DNA of 64,000 nt from an uncultured Muribaculaceae bacterium (GCA_902494515.1 CABUTS010000003.1:11771-75770); one strand, 5' to 3'; shown: positions 17,152 to 25,477, counted from the first letter of the stretch. The notes: generated by a model from the sequence alone, not told the origin. Numbers and translations: made by a program.

Positions 17152-17739
17152 ATGCTTACCTATAATACAAGGCTCAAGAAGCTGGTGCTCCCCGAATATG
17201 GCCGCAACCTCCAGCAGATGGTCGACCACTGCATGACCATCGAGAACCGCGACGAGCGCAACGCCTGCGCCCGCTCGATCATCGTGGCCATGGAGAGCCT
17301 CTTCCCCGAGCTCAAGCAGCCCGAAAACGCCCACAAGGTCTGGGACCACCTCGCCATCATGTCGGATTTCAAACTCGACATCGACTACCCCGAAGGGGTG
17401 GTGCAGCCCGACCAGCTCCACACCGAGCCCGAAAAGGTGGAATACCCCCGCACCGGCATGCGCTACCGCCACTATGGCCGCATCATCGAAGACATGATCG
17501 CCAAGGCCGCCGATATGCCCGAAGGCCCCGAGCGCGATGAGGTCATCCTCCTGATTGCCAACCATCTGAAGAAACAGATGCTCGCAGTGAACCCCGACGG
17601 CGTCGATGACCGCAAAATCTTCGACGACCTCGCCTGGTACTCCTCAGGCCGCATCCGCCTCAATCCCGAAACCACCCGTCTCCATGTCTTTCAGGCTCCC
17701 CCCCAGCCTCAGGGCAAGAAGAAAAAGAAGCGTAAGTAA
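17152..17739 (+). CDS. DUF4290 family protein
   Basis: 195 residues from the ATG at 17152; a TTG at 17122 would add ten residues. Cytoplasmic and largely helical, with conserved-looking segments LVLPEYGRNLQQMV near the start and AWYSSGRIRLNPET near the end, then a Lys-rich tail (QGKKKKKRK). This matches the Bacteroidetes DUF4290 family, which has no established function but is typically found near murA and rimM. Here rimM follows 54 bases downstream and murA is absent. The basic tail hints at nucleic acid or ribosome contact, which is inference. Confidence 0.8.
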   Translation: MLTYNTRLKKLVLPEYGRNLQQMVDHCMTIENRDERNACARSIIVAMESLFPELKQPENAHKVWDHLAIMSDFKLDIDYPEGVVQPDQLHTEPEKVEYPRTGMRYRHYGRIIEDMIAKAADMPEGPERDEVILLIANHLKKQMLAVNPDGVDDRKIFDDLAWYSSGRIRLNPETTRLHVFQAPPQPQGKKKKKRK

Positions 17740-17780
17740 CGGGGCGACGTTCCATCTGAACCGGGCGTCGTTCCATCTGA
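17740..17780. repeat. Tandem 20-base units between DUF4290 and rimM
   Basis: CGGGGCGACGTTCCATCTGA (17740-17759) and CCGGGCGTCGTTCCATCTGA (17761-17780), 21-base period, two substitutions. The array starts directly after the DUF4290 stop. Confidence 0.85.
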
Positions 17781-17793
17781 CATTTTTCGGCTT

Positions 17794-18366
17794 ATGATTA
17801 CCTCCGAGCAGCTCAAGGCAGTTGGCAAATTCCTGAAGCCTCACGGCATCAGCGGCGAAATCGCCTTGCAATCAGATTATTATGATCTCGATTTCGGCGC
17901 TTTCAATTTCGTCTTCACTGATATTGACGGCATTTTTGTCCCCTTCGCCATCGAATCGATGCGCACCAAGGGGGTTGAGACATACCTCCTCAAACTCGAT
18001 GACATCGACGACGAGGAGCAGGCCGCTATGCTCACCAACAAAACCGCCTACCTCCTTCGTTCCGAAGTCGCCGAAGCGCGCCGCGCCGAGGCCGAAGCCG
18101 ACTCTGACGGCGAGGAGGGCGACGACCCCGATGACGAAGGCTTCTACGCCGACGACCTTGTTGGCCTCACCGCCTTCACCGACGATGGCAAAAAGCTCGG
18201 TCGGGTCATTGATATCAACGACTCCACCGCCAATTATCTCCTGGTAATCGAAACCGACGCCTCCGGCCGCTTGTTGATACCTTTGGCCGGGGAATTCATC
18301 TCGGCTGTCGACCCCGAGGCAAAAACTTTAATCCTCTCCCTCCCCGAGGGTATTCTTGAACTTTAA
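17794..18366 (+). CDS. rimM: 16S rRNA processing protein RimM
   Basis: 190 residues. RimM assists assembly of the 30S subunit head and binds S19. The N-terminal RimM domain (VGKFLKPHGISGEIAL at about 10-25) and the C-terminal PRC-barrel (from about 125, DLVGLTAFTDDGKKLG) are both clear. Between them lies a strongly acidic insert (about 95-122, EAEADSDGEEGDDPDDEGFY), longer than the usual linker. The last 13 codons and stop form the first of three tandem copies that extend past the gene (18326-18417). Confidence 0.92.
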   Translation: MITSEQLKAVGKFLKPHGISGEIALQSDYYDLDFGAFNFVFTDIDGIFVPFAIESMRTKGVETYLLKLDDIDDEEQAAMLTNKTAYLLRSEVAEARRAEAEADSDGEEGDDPDDEGFYADDLVGLTAFTDDGKKLGRVIDINDSTANYLLVIETDASGRLLIPLAGEFISAVDPEAKTLILSLPEGILEL

Positions 18367-18423
18367 TCCTCTACCTCCCGAGGGTATTTCTGAACTTTAA
18401 AAGAGGGTATTCTTGAACTTTAA
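18326..18423. repeat. Three tandem copies of the rimM 3' end
   Basis: A 34-35 base unit starts CTTTAATCCTCT and ends GAGGGTATTCTTGAA. Copy A (18326-18360) is inside rimM; the following CTTTAA supplies the stop. Copy B (18361-18394) has a one-base deletion and a small rearrangement. Copy C (18395-18417) is internally shortened. Each is followed by CTTTAA. Confidence 0.92.
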
Positions 18424-18437
18424 AAACCGAAGCTATT

Positions 18438-18740
18438 ATGGAATTCGATGAGCAAAAATGTGTTGATTTTATCAACAACAAACTGGTGCAGGCTTCCCGC
18501 AATGCCTACGACTCCGACGAGGTCCTCAACGTTATCGACATGATCTGGGACTTCTATGAGGAAAACGGTCTCCTCGACCCCGCCGGGGCCGACGACGAGG
18601 AGGACGAAGATATCGAACCCGACCTCATCGACTATGTCCGCCGCATGCTCCGCAAGGACAAAGAGGCCACCATCGACCCCGCGGATGTCGCCCTGATGGT
18701 CAACGCCGAAATCGAATACGAGGACTCCCTCCTGGACTAA
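18438..18740 (+). CDS. Small acidic protein of unknown function
   Basis: 100 residues, highly acidic (a DDEEDEDIEPD run near 52-63) and mainly helical, with no membrane segment or signal. I do not recognise the family. It lies 71 bases after rimM with tandem copies of the rimM end between, and 71 bases before an OmpA-like gene. The ATG and a full-length frame with good codon use support it as real. The acidity recalls the insert in RimM, and a role as a ribosome or chaperone partner is possible but not shown. Confidence 0.7.
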   Translation: MEFDEQKCVDFINNKLVQASRNAYDSDEVLNVIDMIWDFYEENGLLDPAGADDEEDEDIEPDLIDYVRRMLRKDKEATIDPADVALMVNAEIEYEDSLLD

Positions 18741-18807
18741 CCCTCTCTTACTCTCTCTTACTCCCTTCCTCCCTTTCTCTTCCTCTCCCCCCGGACTAAC
18801 CCTCTCT
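18734..18807. repeat. Duplication of GGACTAACCCTCTCT around a pyrimidine-rich spacer
   Basis: Exact 15-base copies at 18734-18748, spanning the stop TAA of the acidic protein gene, and at 18793-18807, just before the next ATG at 18812. Between them is a C/T-only run with repeated CTCTCTTA. Confidence 0.85.
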
Positions 18808-18811
18808 GAAA

Positions 18812-19453
18812 ATGATTAAGTATCTCCGAAATATCGCACTTTGCCTCAGTTGTGCCGTAAGTCTACTGTTCTCAGTGACTTACGGCCAGACTGCCGATGC
18901 CGGTGCCGCTGCGGTCCCTGCGCCGGAAACCGACGAACTCACCATGGAGCAGAACCTCTCGACACCCGAGGTCCCGAAGAAGCTCGCCACATACGTCAAA
19001 AACTATATGAAGCGCGAAGCCCTCGCTCTCCACAAGCTCGGCTACAAGGTTGAGACCATGCGCAAGGGGGAAGTCGTGATTGCCACTATCCCCACCGACC
19101 GGCTCTTTGCCCCGAACGACACCCTGCTGATGCCTTCGGCCGGCAACGACCTGAAAAACTTCCTCCCCTATTTCCGTACCCCCGACAAGTTCAAGGTTGT
19201 GCTCGCCATCCACACCGATGACTCCGGTTCCGATGACTACCTCAGCGCGCTGGCCGAGAAACGTGTCGTAGCCCTTTACGATTATTTCGACAACCACGCC
19301 GCCAACACCGACGCACTCGTCGGCTACCCCATCGCCGCCATCGAGCCCCTCGAGGAGAACACCACCCGCGGGGGACGCGCCGCCAACCGGCGCCTCGAAA
19401 TCTACATCGTTCCCTCCAACGCCCTCTTCAGCGAACTTGCCCCGTCGAAGTAA
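18812..19453 (+). CDS. Exported OmpA-like domain protein
   Basis: 213 residues. A signal peptide (about 1-25, ending VTYG) is followed by a low-complexity linker. The C-terminal half resembles an OmpA/MotB peptidoglycan-binding domain: HTDDSGSDDYLSALAEKR holds the usual Asp and the LS..R pattern, and NRRLEIYI is the closing strand with the Arg pair. It lacks a beta-barrel or a lipobox, so it is probably periplasmic and cell-wall bound. It may be the last gene of the rimM group. Confidence 0.82.
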   Translation: MIKYLRNIALCLSCAVSLLFSVTYGQTADAGAAAVPAPETDELTMEQNLSTPEVPKKLATYVKNYMKREALALHKLGYKVETMRKGEVVIATIPTDRLFAPNDTLLMPSAGNDLKNFLPYFRTPDKFKVVLAIHTDDSGSDDYLSALAEKRVVALYDYFDNHAANTDALVGYPIAAIEPLEENTTRGGRAANRRLEIYIVPSNALFSELAPSK

Positions 19454-19542
19454 TTTCCTGTCAAAACAGTTCGTCGTGGCCCGCTGAATAGCTTTTTGCC
19501 TTATTTGACTTATTTTTATATGCCGATCTGACTCTCTCATGG

Positions 19543-19550
19543 TAAATTTG
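19543..19550 (+). promoter_or_regulatory. -7 box TAAATTTG before the tailed secreted protein gene
   Basis: An exact TAnnTTTG match 19 bases before the ATG at 19570. No TTTG was found at the expected -33 spacing, so the promoter may be activator dependent. Confidence 0.5.
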
Positions 19551-19569
19551 CATTACAAACAAACTCACC

Positions 19570-20139
19570 ATGAAAAGAATCAGATCATTTTTTTTACTCG
19601 CCGTCCTGGCAGCTGCCGCGTCGAACCTCTCCGCCCAGTCGAAGATGGTTCGCCTGCACCTTGCCGACGGAACTTCGAAATACACCTCAGTCGCCGGTCT
19701 TGAAAAAATCTCGTTCCTTGCACCGGATGTCGCCGACAGGGGACTGACCCTGAATCTCGCCGACGGGAGCCGGGTAGGCGTGTACTTCTGCGACGAACCC
19801 GCCATCACCTTCACCGACGGCGGCTTCCGCCTGAGTTCCGCCGCGCTCGAACCCGTTGAGGTCAGCTTCGACAATGTCACCGACATCACCGTCGGAACCG
19901 TCGCCGCCGTTGAATCCGTAGGATCCGAGAACCTGATGATTATCTGCGAACTGAACCCCGGCGAAGTCCTTTTCCGCGGCCTCCCCGCCGGCGTCGCCGC
20001 TGAGGTCTACTCCATCGACGGGCGCCTCGAGACCTCGGTCGCCGCCGCTTCCGGTGAAGTCAGCCTCTCGCGCGATGCCTTCGCCTCCGGCGTCCATATC
20101 GTCAAAATCGGCTCTTACACCGCGAAAATCATCTTCTGA
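19570..20139 (+). CDS. Secreted protein with a sorting-type C-terminal tail
   Basis: 189 residues. A signal peptide (1-22, NLSAQ) is followed by a beta-rich region with repeated LADGTSKYTSVAGLEKISF-like phrasing. The C-terminus (from about 120) resembles the type A sorting domain of Bacteroidetes secreted proteins: VYSIDGRLE, LSRDAFASGVHIVKIG and a basic-hydrophobic end KIIF. The N-terminal motif is common in Muribaculaceae proteins and is also present in the next gene (HHDDGEILLSDAADLSKITF). No enzymatic function is visible. Tandem copies of CCCGAACTGCCTGAAC separate it from the next start. Confidence 0.7.
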   Translation: MKRIRSFFLLAVLAAAASNLSAQSKMVRLHLADGTSKYTSVAGLEKISFLAPDVADRGLTLNLADGSRVGVYFCDEPAITFTDGGFRLSSAALEPVEVSFDNVTDITVGTVAAVESVGSENLMIICELNPGEVLFRGLPAGVAAEVYSIDGRLETSVAAASGEVSLSRDAFASGVHIVKIGSYTAKIIF

Positions 20140-20178
20140 CCCTCCACTGCTTTAACCTTAGCAGAGCCCAACCTTAAT

Positions 20179-20214
20179 CCCGAACTGCCTGAACTACCCG
20201 AACTGCCTGAACAT
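20179..20214. repeat. Tandem 18-base units ending in the next gene's start codon
   Basis: CCCGAACTGCCTGAACTA (20179-20196) and CCCGAACTGCCTGAACAT (20197-20214) differ at the last two bases. The second supplies the first two bases of the ATG at 20213. Confidence 0.88.
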
Positions 20215-22366
20215 GAAACAGATATTTACCCTTGCTACCGCAGCAATGTGCCTGCTGAGCCTCTCCGCTCAGGATGTTACGATGCTGACCCATCACGACG
20301 ACGGGGAAATCCTTCTCTCCGACGCCGCCGACCTCTCGAAAATCACCTTTGAGGACGCCGAATTCCCCCTCACCGCCGACGGCGACCGAATCCTCGGCTA
20401 CACCGATGTCGAATGGCCCGAAGACCGTCTCCTGCCCCGTTTCCCCGCCCCCGACAAGCGCGTCTACGCCCTCGACATGGACGTCGCCGGGCTCAACGAC
20501 CAGGAGCGTGTGATGTTCGCATCACTCCAGGGCTTAGTCAACCGTTCCCGTGCGCGAATCCTCCTCTATCAGGGCAATGAATCCCGCGCCACATGGCCCG
20601 CAGCCCACGGTCTGCGCCGCAACATCACCACCATCTCGGCCCGCACACCCTACCAGCTCGTCGAGCGTTTCAAGGATGAAATCGAGGGTCTCGCCCTTTA
20701 CTCCACCGAACACAGCGAGCACTACGGCAACGTCGCTTCAACCGTAGGCGGCCTCAAACGCCTCCTCCCCGTCACCCCCGAAATTCGCGCCAAGCTCATC
20801 GAAGCCGGCGTCGACCTCCCGGTTGTCGAGGACTTCACATCGCTGACAATGACGACTCCCGTCGAAATCTATCAGTATCTCTACGACAATTACTGGAGCC
20901 TCTGCAACCACCGTCTGCTCATCTCCCTCCGCCCGGTGGTCCCCTTTGTCCGCGACCTCGGCGTTGCCTCCGGGTCGATGATTGTATGGCTCGACCCCCG
21001 CGTCAGCGAGGAGAAAGCCGTCCTGGACCTGATGCTTCAGGACCTCACCCCCGGCCGCGACATCGTAACCGGTTGGTTCCCCGAGGAGCGCTCCGGCATC
21101 GGTGAGTGCACCAAATACGGTCTGTCGTGTGTCCCCTCCGACTTCTTCGAGAACGGCACGGTCTACTCCTCCGTCCGTGTGCCGGTCCGCGTTCCCGCCG
21201 TGCCCAAAATGCCTGAACTCGAAAACAAAGTCTATGTCACCTTCTTCATCAGCGACGGCGACAACATCCAGTATTGCGAGCACGCCATGCTGCTGAACTG
21301 GAACCATAACGGCCGCGGCCAGATCCCCATGAACTGGACCATCAGCCCCTCGCTCGCCGATTTCTCCCCCTCGATGCTCAACTACTACTATGATAACGCC
21401 ACCGAAAACGACTGCTTCGCCAGCGGACCTTCGGGCATCGGCTACGCTATGCCTTACGACGCCCACAACTTCCGCTGGAATGTAACCCGCAACAACGTTT
21501 TCGAGCCATACGTGGCCCTGACAGGCCGCTACGTGGAGCGTGCAGGTCTCCGCATCATCACTATCTGGGACAAAATCAACGATTCGCAGCATCAGCTCTA
21601 CGCCAGGAACTGTCCCTATCTCTACGGCCTGACAATCCAGGACTGGGAGCGTCAGCTCGGCCGCCTGCAGACATCCGTAGCCGACGGACACCTCCCGATG
21701 ATTCCTAACTACCCCTGCTACGCCAACGGCATCGACGTCATCGCAAACTACATCAACCGTGACCTTCCGAAGTTCGACGGCACCAAGCCAATGTTCCTCA
21801 CCTCGCAGGGTTCCGTCTGGGACATGGGTCCCGACCAGCTCGTCGGCATGGTCGACAAACTCGACGCGCTTTGCCCCGGCAATTATGTGATACTCCGCGG
21901 CGATCACTTCTTCAATATGTATAACCGCGCCAACGGCCTCCCCTTCAACCTCGCGCTGCTTCAAGGACTTAACGTCACCTCCTCGGCCTCCTCGACCGAC
22001 GCCGCCCTCGCAGCCGACGGTTCCCCCGCCGAAGCCAATATGTGGGTATCCTCCGCCACCGACGGCACCGGCTGGGTGCAGTGCGACTTTGGCAAAGAGT
22101 TCACAGTCAGCCGCTTCGTAATCCGCCACGCCGCTACCTCCGGTCTCAGTGTCGCCCTCAACTCCCGCGCCTTCAAGGTTGAAGTCAGCACCGACGGCAA
22201 TGCCTGGACCACAGTCGCCGACGTCACCGGCAACACCGCCTCCGTCACCGACACCTCCATCGAGCCCGTCGCCGCCCGCTACCTCCGCCTGACCATCCTC
22301 GACGCCGGCTCCGACGCCGTGGCCCGCATCGCCGACCTCGAAGTCTACGGCTCCGAACTCCAATAA
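20213..22366 (+). CDS. GxGYxYP-type putative glycoside hydrolase with C-terminal discoidin (F5/8C) domain
   Basis: 717 residues with a signal peptide (1-19). Residues about 20-50 repeat the DGEILLSDAADLSKITF start seen in the preceding protein. The main part (60-560) matches the GxGYxYP family of putative glycoside hydrolases, with YALDMDVAGLNDQERVMFAS near 87 and VYVTFFISDGDNIQY near 340. The name-giving motif is altered: Gly408-Ile-Gly-Tyr-Ala-Met-Pro414 instead of GxGYxYP. A discoidin-like carbohydrate-binding domain closes the protein (about 580-715, WVQCDFGKEFTVSRFVIR). Enzymatic activity is not established for the family. It could act on host or plant glycans at the cell surface. Confidence 0.82.
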   Translation: MKQIFTLATAAMCLLSLSAQDVTMLTHHDDGEILLSDAADLSKITFEDAEFPLTADGDRILGYTDVEWPEDRLLPRFPAPDKRVYALDMDVAGLNDQERVMFASLQGLVNRSRARILLYQGNESRATWPAAHGLRRNITTISARTPYQLVERFKDEIEGLALYSTEHSEHYGNVASTVGGLKRLLPVTPEIRAKLIEAGVDLPVVEDFTSLTMTTPVEIYQYLYDNYWSLCNHRLLISLRPVVPFVRDLGVASGSMIVWLDPRVSEEKAVLDLMLQDLTPGRDIVTGWFPEERSGIGECTKYGLSCVPSDFFENGTVYSSVRVPVRVPAVPKMPELENKVYVTFFISDGDNIQYCEHAMLLNWNHNGRGQIPMNWTISPSLADFSPSMLNYYYDNATENDCFASGPSGIGYAMPYDAHNFRWNVTRNNVFEPYVALTGRYVERAGLRIITIWDKINDSQHQLYARNCPYLYGLTIQDWERQLGRLQTSVADGHLPMIPNYPCYANGIDVIANYINRDLPKFDGTKPMFLTSQGSVWDMGPDQLVGMVDKLDALCPGNYVILRGDHFFNMYNRANGLPFNLALLQGLNVTSSASSTDAALAADGSPAEANMWVSSATDGTGWVQCDFGKEFTVSRFVIRHAATSGLSVALNSRAFKVEVSTDGNAWTTVADVTGNTASVTDTSIEPVAARYLRLTILDAGSDAVARIADLEVYGSELQ

Positions 22367-22394
22367 TCCCCCGGCTTGGCAAAGCAAGGTGAGC

Positions 22395-22454
22395 CTGCCA
22401 GCAGCCCCCGGCAGGGCAACGCCATGATGTGTCTGCCAGCAGCCCCCGGCAGGG
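22395..22454. repeat. Tandem copies of CTGCCAGCAGCCCCCGGCAG
   Basis: Exact 22-base copies at 22395-22416 and 22433-22454, 38-base period. The second copy runs straight into repeat R2. Confidence 0.85.
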
Positions 22455-22565
22455 GAAGGCCAAAGGCCTTCACGTTTAATTAACCCGGTCTTAAAATGAG
22501 CTTCAGCTCATTTTTAGGCCGGGTTTCCCCGTAAGTAGACGGGTGAAGACCGAAAGGTCTTCATG
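22431..22565. repeat. Structured repeat R2, copy 1
   Basis: Three hairpins in a row: GAAGGCC-AAA-GGCCTTC (22455-22471); a long stem with outer arms CCCGG/CCGGG and inner TAAAATGAGC/GCTCATTTTTA (22484-22523); and GAAGACC-GAAA-GGTCTTC (22545-22562). The same order recurs at 63651-63791 with compensatory changes. Confidence 0.75.
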
Positions 22566-22620
22566 ATCTGAGACTTTCGTAATTCCCGGGGATTTAAGCA
22601 AACTCTTGATTCTTGTCGCA

Positions 22621-22657
22621 AAAAAATCAGCCCGGATACCTTCCGGGCTGATTTTTT
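22621..22657. terminator. Bidirectional terminator between convergent genes
   Basis: AAAAAATCAGCCCGGA (22621-22636) and TCCGGGCTGATTTTTT (22642-22657) form a perfect 16-bp stem with a 5-base loop and a T-run on either strand. It serves both the plus-strand GxGYxYP gene and the minus-strand gene ending at 22709. Confidence 0.92.
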
Positions 22658-22708
22658 ACAGTTGCTATTCACCTTCATTGAAGGTGTAAATTCAGGGTGT
22701 AGGGGCTG

Positions 22709-24916
22709 TTACTCGGCGGGGGTCATGCCGGGACCGCGGAGCTGCTCGATGGCACCGGTGGCGGTGTCGACCTTGTAGAGGTAGAGGGGAGTGGTGGCAG
22801 CGCCGTCATAGCCGAAGAGCATGATGATGTAGGGCTTGAAGACGTATCCGCCGGCTGAGGAATCATAGGTGGAGCCGAACGACATGGTCTTGTTCAGCAC
22901 GCCGGTGTTGAGTTCGAGCCATTCACCCTGTACTGCAACGTAGTTGCCGATAAGTTCCTCGTCGGAGAGGGTCAGGTCGCTGACATATGAGTTGGACTCA
23001 GAGAGGTAGGCGAACACATATTTGGCCTCGAGATCCGAAGGGGTTACGGTTACGGGCAGATAGTGGGTCCAGTTGCTGGAGGCGTTAATCTCGCCGGGAG
23101 TCATCTCTAAGGTGAGCTGGGCTGCGGGCTGCGGGCCGCGAACCTGCTCAACTTCGCCGGTGGCGGTGTCGATCTTGTAGAGGTAGAGCGGAGTGGTAAT
23201 GCCGCCGTCATAACCGAAGATCATGAGGTAGTAGGGTTTGAAGACGTAGCCGCCTGCTGCGGAATCCCAATCGGAGCCGAACGACATGGTTTTGTTCAGC
23301 ACACCGGTGTTGAGTTCGAGCCATTGACCCTCTATGCTGACGAAGTTGTTCATCAGCTCTTCGTCGGAGATGGTCATGTCGCTGAAAAGCGAGTTGCTTG
23401 CAGGAAGATATTTGAAAGCATATTTAGCCTCGGGGTCCGAGGGGGTTACGGTTACGGCCAGATAGTGGGTCCAGTTGCTGGAGGCGTTAATCTCGCCGAA
23501 CTGCACGTCGAAGGTCATCTCGTCGGTTACGACTTCGGTCGGAACGACGTCAACCTCCTTGATGGCGGTGGTACGGGTGCCGTTTTCGTCAACGCCGAAG
23601 ATGAGGACCTCATACTCGGTGCCGATGTTGAGGTATTTGCCCTCGAGGACGCCGTCGTGAGTGTTGACCGAGGCAGCGCCGGTGTGGATGAGTTCGGAGT
23701 TGTCCCAGTGGATCTGGCCCATCTGTGTCATGAACTGGATCTCCTTGCCGATGGCGAGCGCCGGGGTGTAGGTGTCGGTCAGACGGCTCTTCTCGATGAG
23801 CATGCCGATGTAGCGGGTGTCGGCCTTCGAGGGGGTGATGTCGAGGGTGAACTGCGAGGGAGATTGCTGGGTTGCGGTCACCTCGAAGGTGCAGTCGTCG
23901 GTTACCTCAGGTTCGGGTACGGTCAGCTTCAGGGACTTGGGCTGGGTGGTGATGACGGCGTAATCGCAGCCGAAAGCAACGGCATAGTAGACGTCGCCCA
24001 TGCAGAGGTTTGCCTTGGTGTTCTCGACATGGCCCACGGGGGTCACGGCGCTCCAATCGCCGCCGAGGTTGCGGTATACGGCCTGTTCGAGCTGGCTTGC
24101 GGTGGTGGCCATCAGCACTTCGAGACCGGTGTTCTCGACCTCGTACTCGGTGTATAGAGCCACGTAAATCGGGCCATCATACCCCTCGGGAGCATCAGCC
24201 TTGGCGGTGATGGAGTTGGAGGTCATATCGGCGGTGATGGTGAAGTCAATGTCCTCGATGACGAGCTTCTTGGTGGTGAAGCGGATTACGGTAGGCTCGC
24301 TCAGGGGCACGATCTCTTCGTCCTCGATCTTGGCGGTGTAGACGGCCAGGACGATGGGGGTATTGTCGGAGATGCTCTCCGAGGGGAACCAGTCGCGGAC
24401 CTGCGAACCCTTCTCGAAGATCTGGTCGGGACCGAAATACGAGAGGGGCTGGCCGTAGAAATCGGCGGTGGCATGGATTTCGGCGATATCGTTCTGCATC
24501 AGAACCTCGCCCCAGATGCTTTCGTCGATGCCGGCGTCGTTGAGGGTAGCCTCAGTCATGCCGGTGATGCGGTAGTAGGTGTCCTCGGTGGGAGCGGTGA
24601 CGGTGAGCTGGGCGCTCTGGTGGCGTGCCATCACGTCGATGGTCACGGGGCAGTCCTCCAGCGCGTGGTAATACTGGATCGCAGCGCCGAGGGTGTTGAG
24701 CGGAACCAGGGTGGAGGTGCCGTTCTTGAAGTCCACCTTCATGTGGGTGTAGTTGTCGGCGTTGCCGTCGTTGGTGTAGGTGATATTCTCGATATCGTCG
24801 ACGGCGAGGGCCTTGGTAACGTAACCGCCCTGACCGAGGTAGAGCTTGTCGGATGCGGCAAAGATAATGCCGGCTGCGGCAGCTGCGAAAAGGGAGCAGA
24901 TTGCAATCTTTTTCAT
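22709..24916 (-). CDS. Large secreted beta-domain protein with a 134-residue tandem duplication
   Basis: 735 residues with a signal peptide (1-20, ending FAAS, no lipobox). The N-terminus carries KLYLGQGGYVTKALAVDDIENI, a phrase common in Muribaculaceae surface proteins. The rest is a string of beta-sandwich-like units. The last two are near copies of 134 residues (402-base period), sharing GEINASSNWTHYL and WLELNTGVLNKTMSFGS. I do not recognise the family; a cell-surface adhesion or binding role is plausible. It begins 3 bases after the end of the interrupted gene at 24920-25387 and so lies in its transcript. The terminator at 22621-22657 follows. Confidence 0.75.
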   Translation of the reverse strand: MKKIAICSLFAAAAAGIIFAASDKLYLGQGGYVTKALAVDDIENITYTNDGNADNYTHMKVDFKNGTSTLVPLNTLGAAIQYYHALEDCPVTIDVMARHQSAQLTVTAPTEDTYYRITGMTEATLNDAGIDESIWGEVLMQNDIAEIHATADFYGQPLSYFGPDQIFEKGSQVRDWFPSESISDNTPIVLAVYTAKIEDEEIVPLSEPTVIRFTTKKLVIEDIDFTITADMTSNSITAKADAPEGYDGPIYVALYTEYEVENTGLEVLMATTASQLEQAVYRNLGGDWSAVTPVGHVENTKANLCMGDVYYAVAFGCDYAVITTQPKSLKLTVPEPEVTDDCTFEVTATQQSPSQFTLDITPSKADTRYIGMLIEKSRLTDTYTPALAIGKEIQFMTQMGQIHWDNSELIHTGAASVNTHDGVLEGKYLNIGTEYEVLIFGVDENGTRTTAIKEVDVVPTEVVTDEMTFDVQFGEINASSNWTHYLAVTVTPSDPEAKYAFKYLPASNSLFSDMTISDEELMNNFVSIEGQWLELNTGVLNKTMSFGSDWDSAAGGYVFKPYYLMIFGYDGGITTPLYLYKIDTATGEVEQVRGPQPAAQLTLEMTPGEINASSNWTHYLPVTVTPSDLEAKYVFAYLSESNSYVSDLTLSDEELIGNYVAVQGEWLELNTGVLNKTMSFGSTYDSSAGGYVFKPYIIMLFGYDGAATTPLYLYKVDTATGAIEQLRGPGMTPAE

Positions 24917-24919
24917 GGC

Positions 24920-25387
24920 TTAGCGGACATTAACTTTGTAAGACATCTTGTTGACTGTTACGACATAGACTCCGGGGGTGAGTCCGTCGAGCGAAAGGGT
25001 GTGCTCACCCGAAACGGTCTGCGACGACACGCAGACGCCTGATGCGGCATAGATGGCCACTACACTCCCTTCGGGAAGCGAGGCGAAGTGAATGGCATTG
25101 CCGTCGCGCGACAGTCCGTTGCCGTCAGCTTCGATTTAGGCTACAGAGGCCGAGGGGTCGTAGAGATGCTCGAAGTAGCTGATGTCAGCTTTTGCGACAC
25201 TTACATCCACGCGCTCGCTCTTGGCGACGAGTTCGTCGGCGGTGAAGCTGACTTTGAGGTCATCGGACAGCACGATGTCAACGTCGCTGCCGTTGACGAG
25301 GCTGACCTTCAGGCAGTTGTAACCGTCGGCGGCTGATGCAGACAGCAGACCGACGGCCATACAAGCCGTGAGTAAAAATTTTCTCAT
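24920..25387 (-). pseudogene. Secreted protein gene with sorting-type tail, interrupted by an in-frame TAA
   Basis: From the ATG at 25387 the frame encodes a signal peptide (ending SASAA) and a beta-rich segment to codon 83, then TAA (25136-25138). The same frame continues without another stop for 71 codons to TAA at 24920-24922, encoding a sorting-type tail (VVAIYAASG, LDGLTPGVYVVTVNK, end VNVR) like those at 19570, 25677 and 43786. So a single nonsense change separates the body from the tail. A perfect promoter lies upstream. The truncated 83-residue product would lack the tail. A sequencing error or recoding cannot be excluded. The next gene begins 3 bases after the outer stop. Confidence 0.82.
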
Positions 25388-25445
25388 GAAACGTGAAATT
25401 TAGTTATTGGTAGCGTTTGTAGCTTAATCTGTGATGAATTTCGCC

Positions 25446-25477
25446 GCAAAATTAATATCTTTTAATCGGAGTTACAA
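25446..25477 (-). promoter_or_regulatory. Promoter of the interrupted gene and the 735-residue protein gene
   Basis: Minus strand: TTTG (25474-25477), a 20-base spacer and TAATTTTG (25446-25453), an exact consensus match. The leader is about 55 bases. Confidence 0.82.

Noticed and set aside
25136..25138. Programmed readthrough or recoded stop codon
   Set aside because: TAA is the stop codon of many intact genes here and no recoding element is seen; nonsense mutation or error is simpler.
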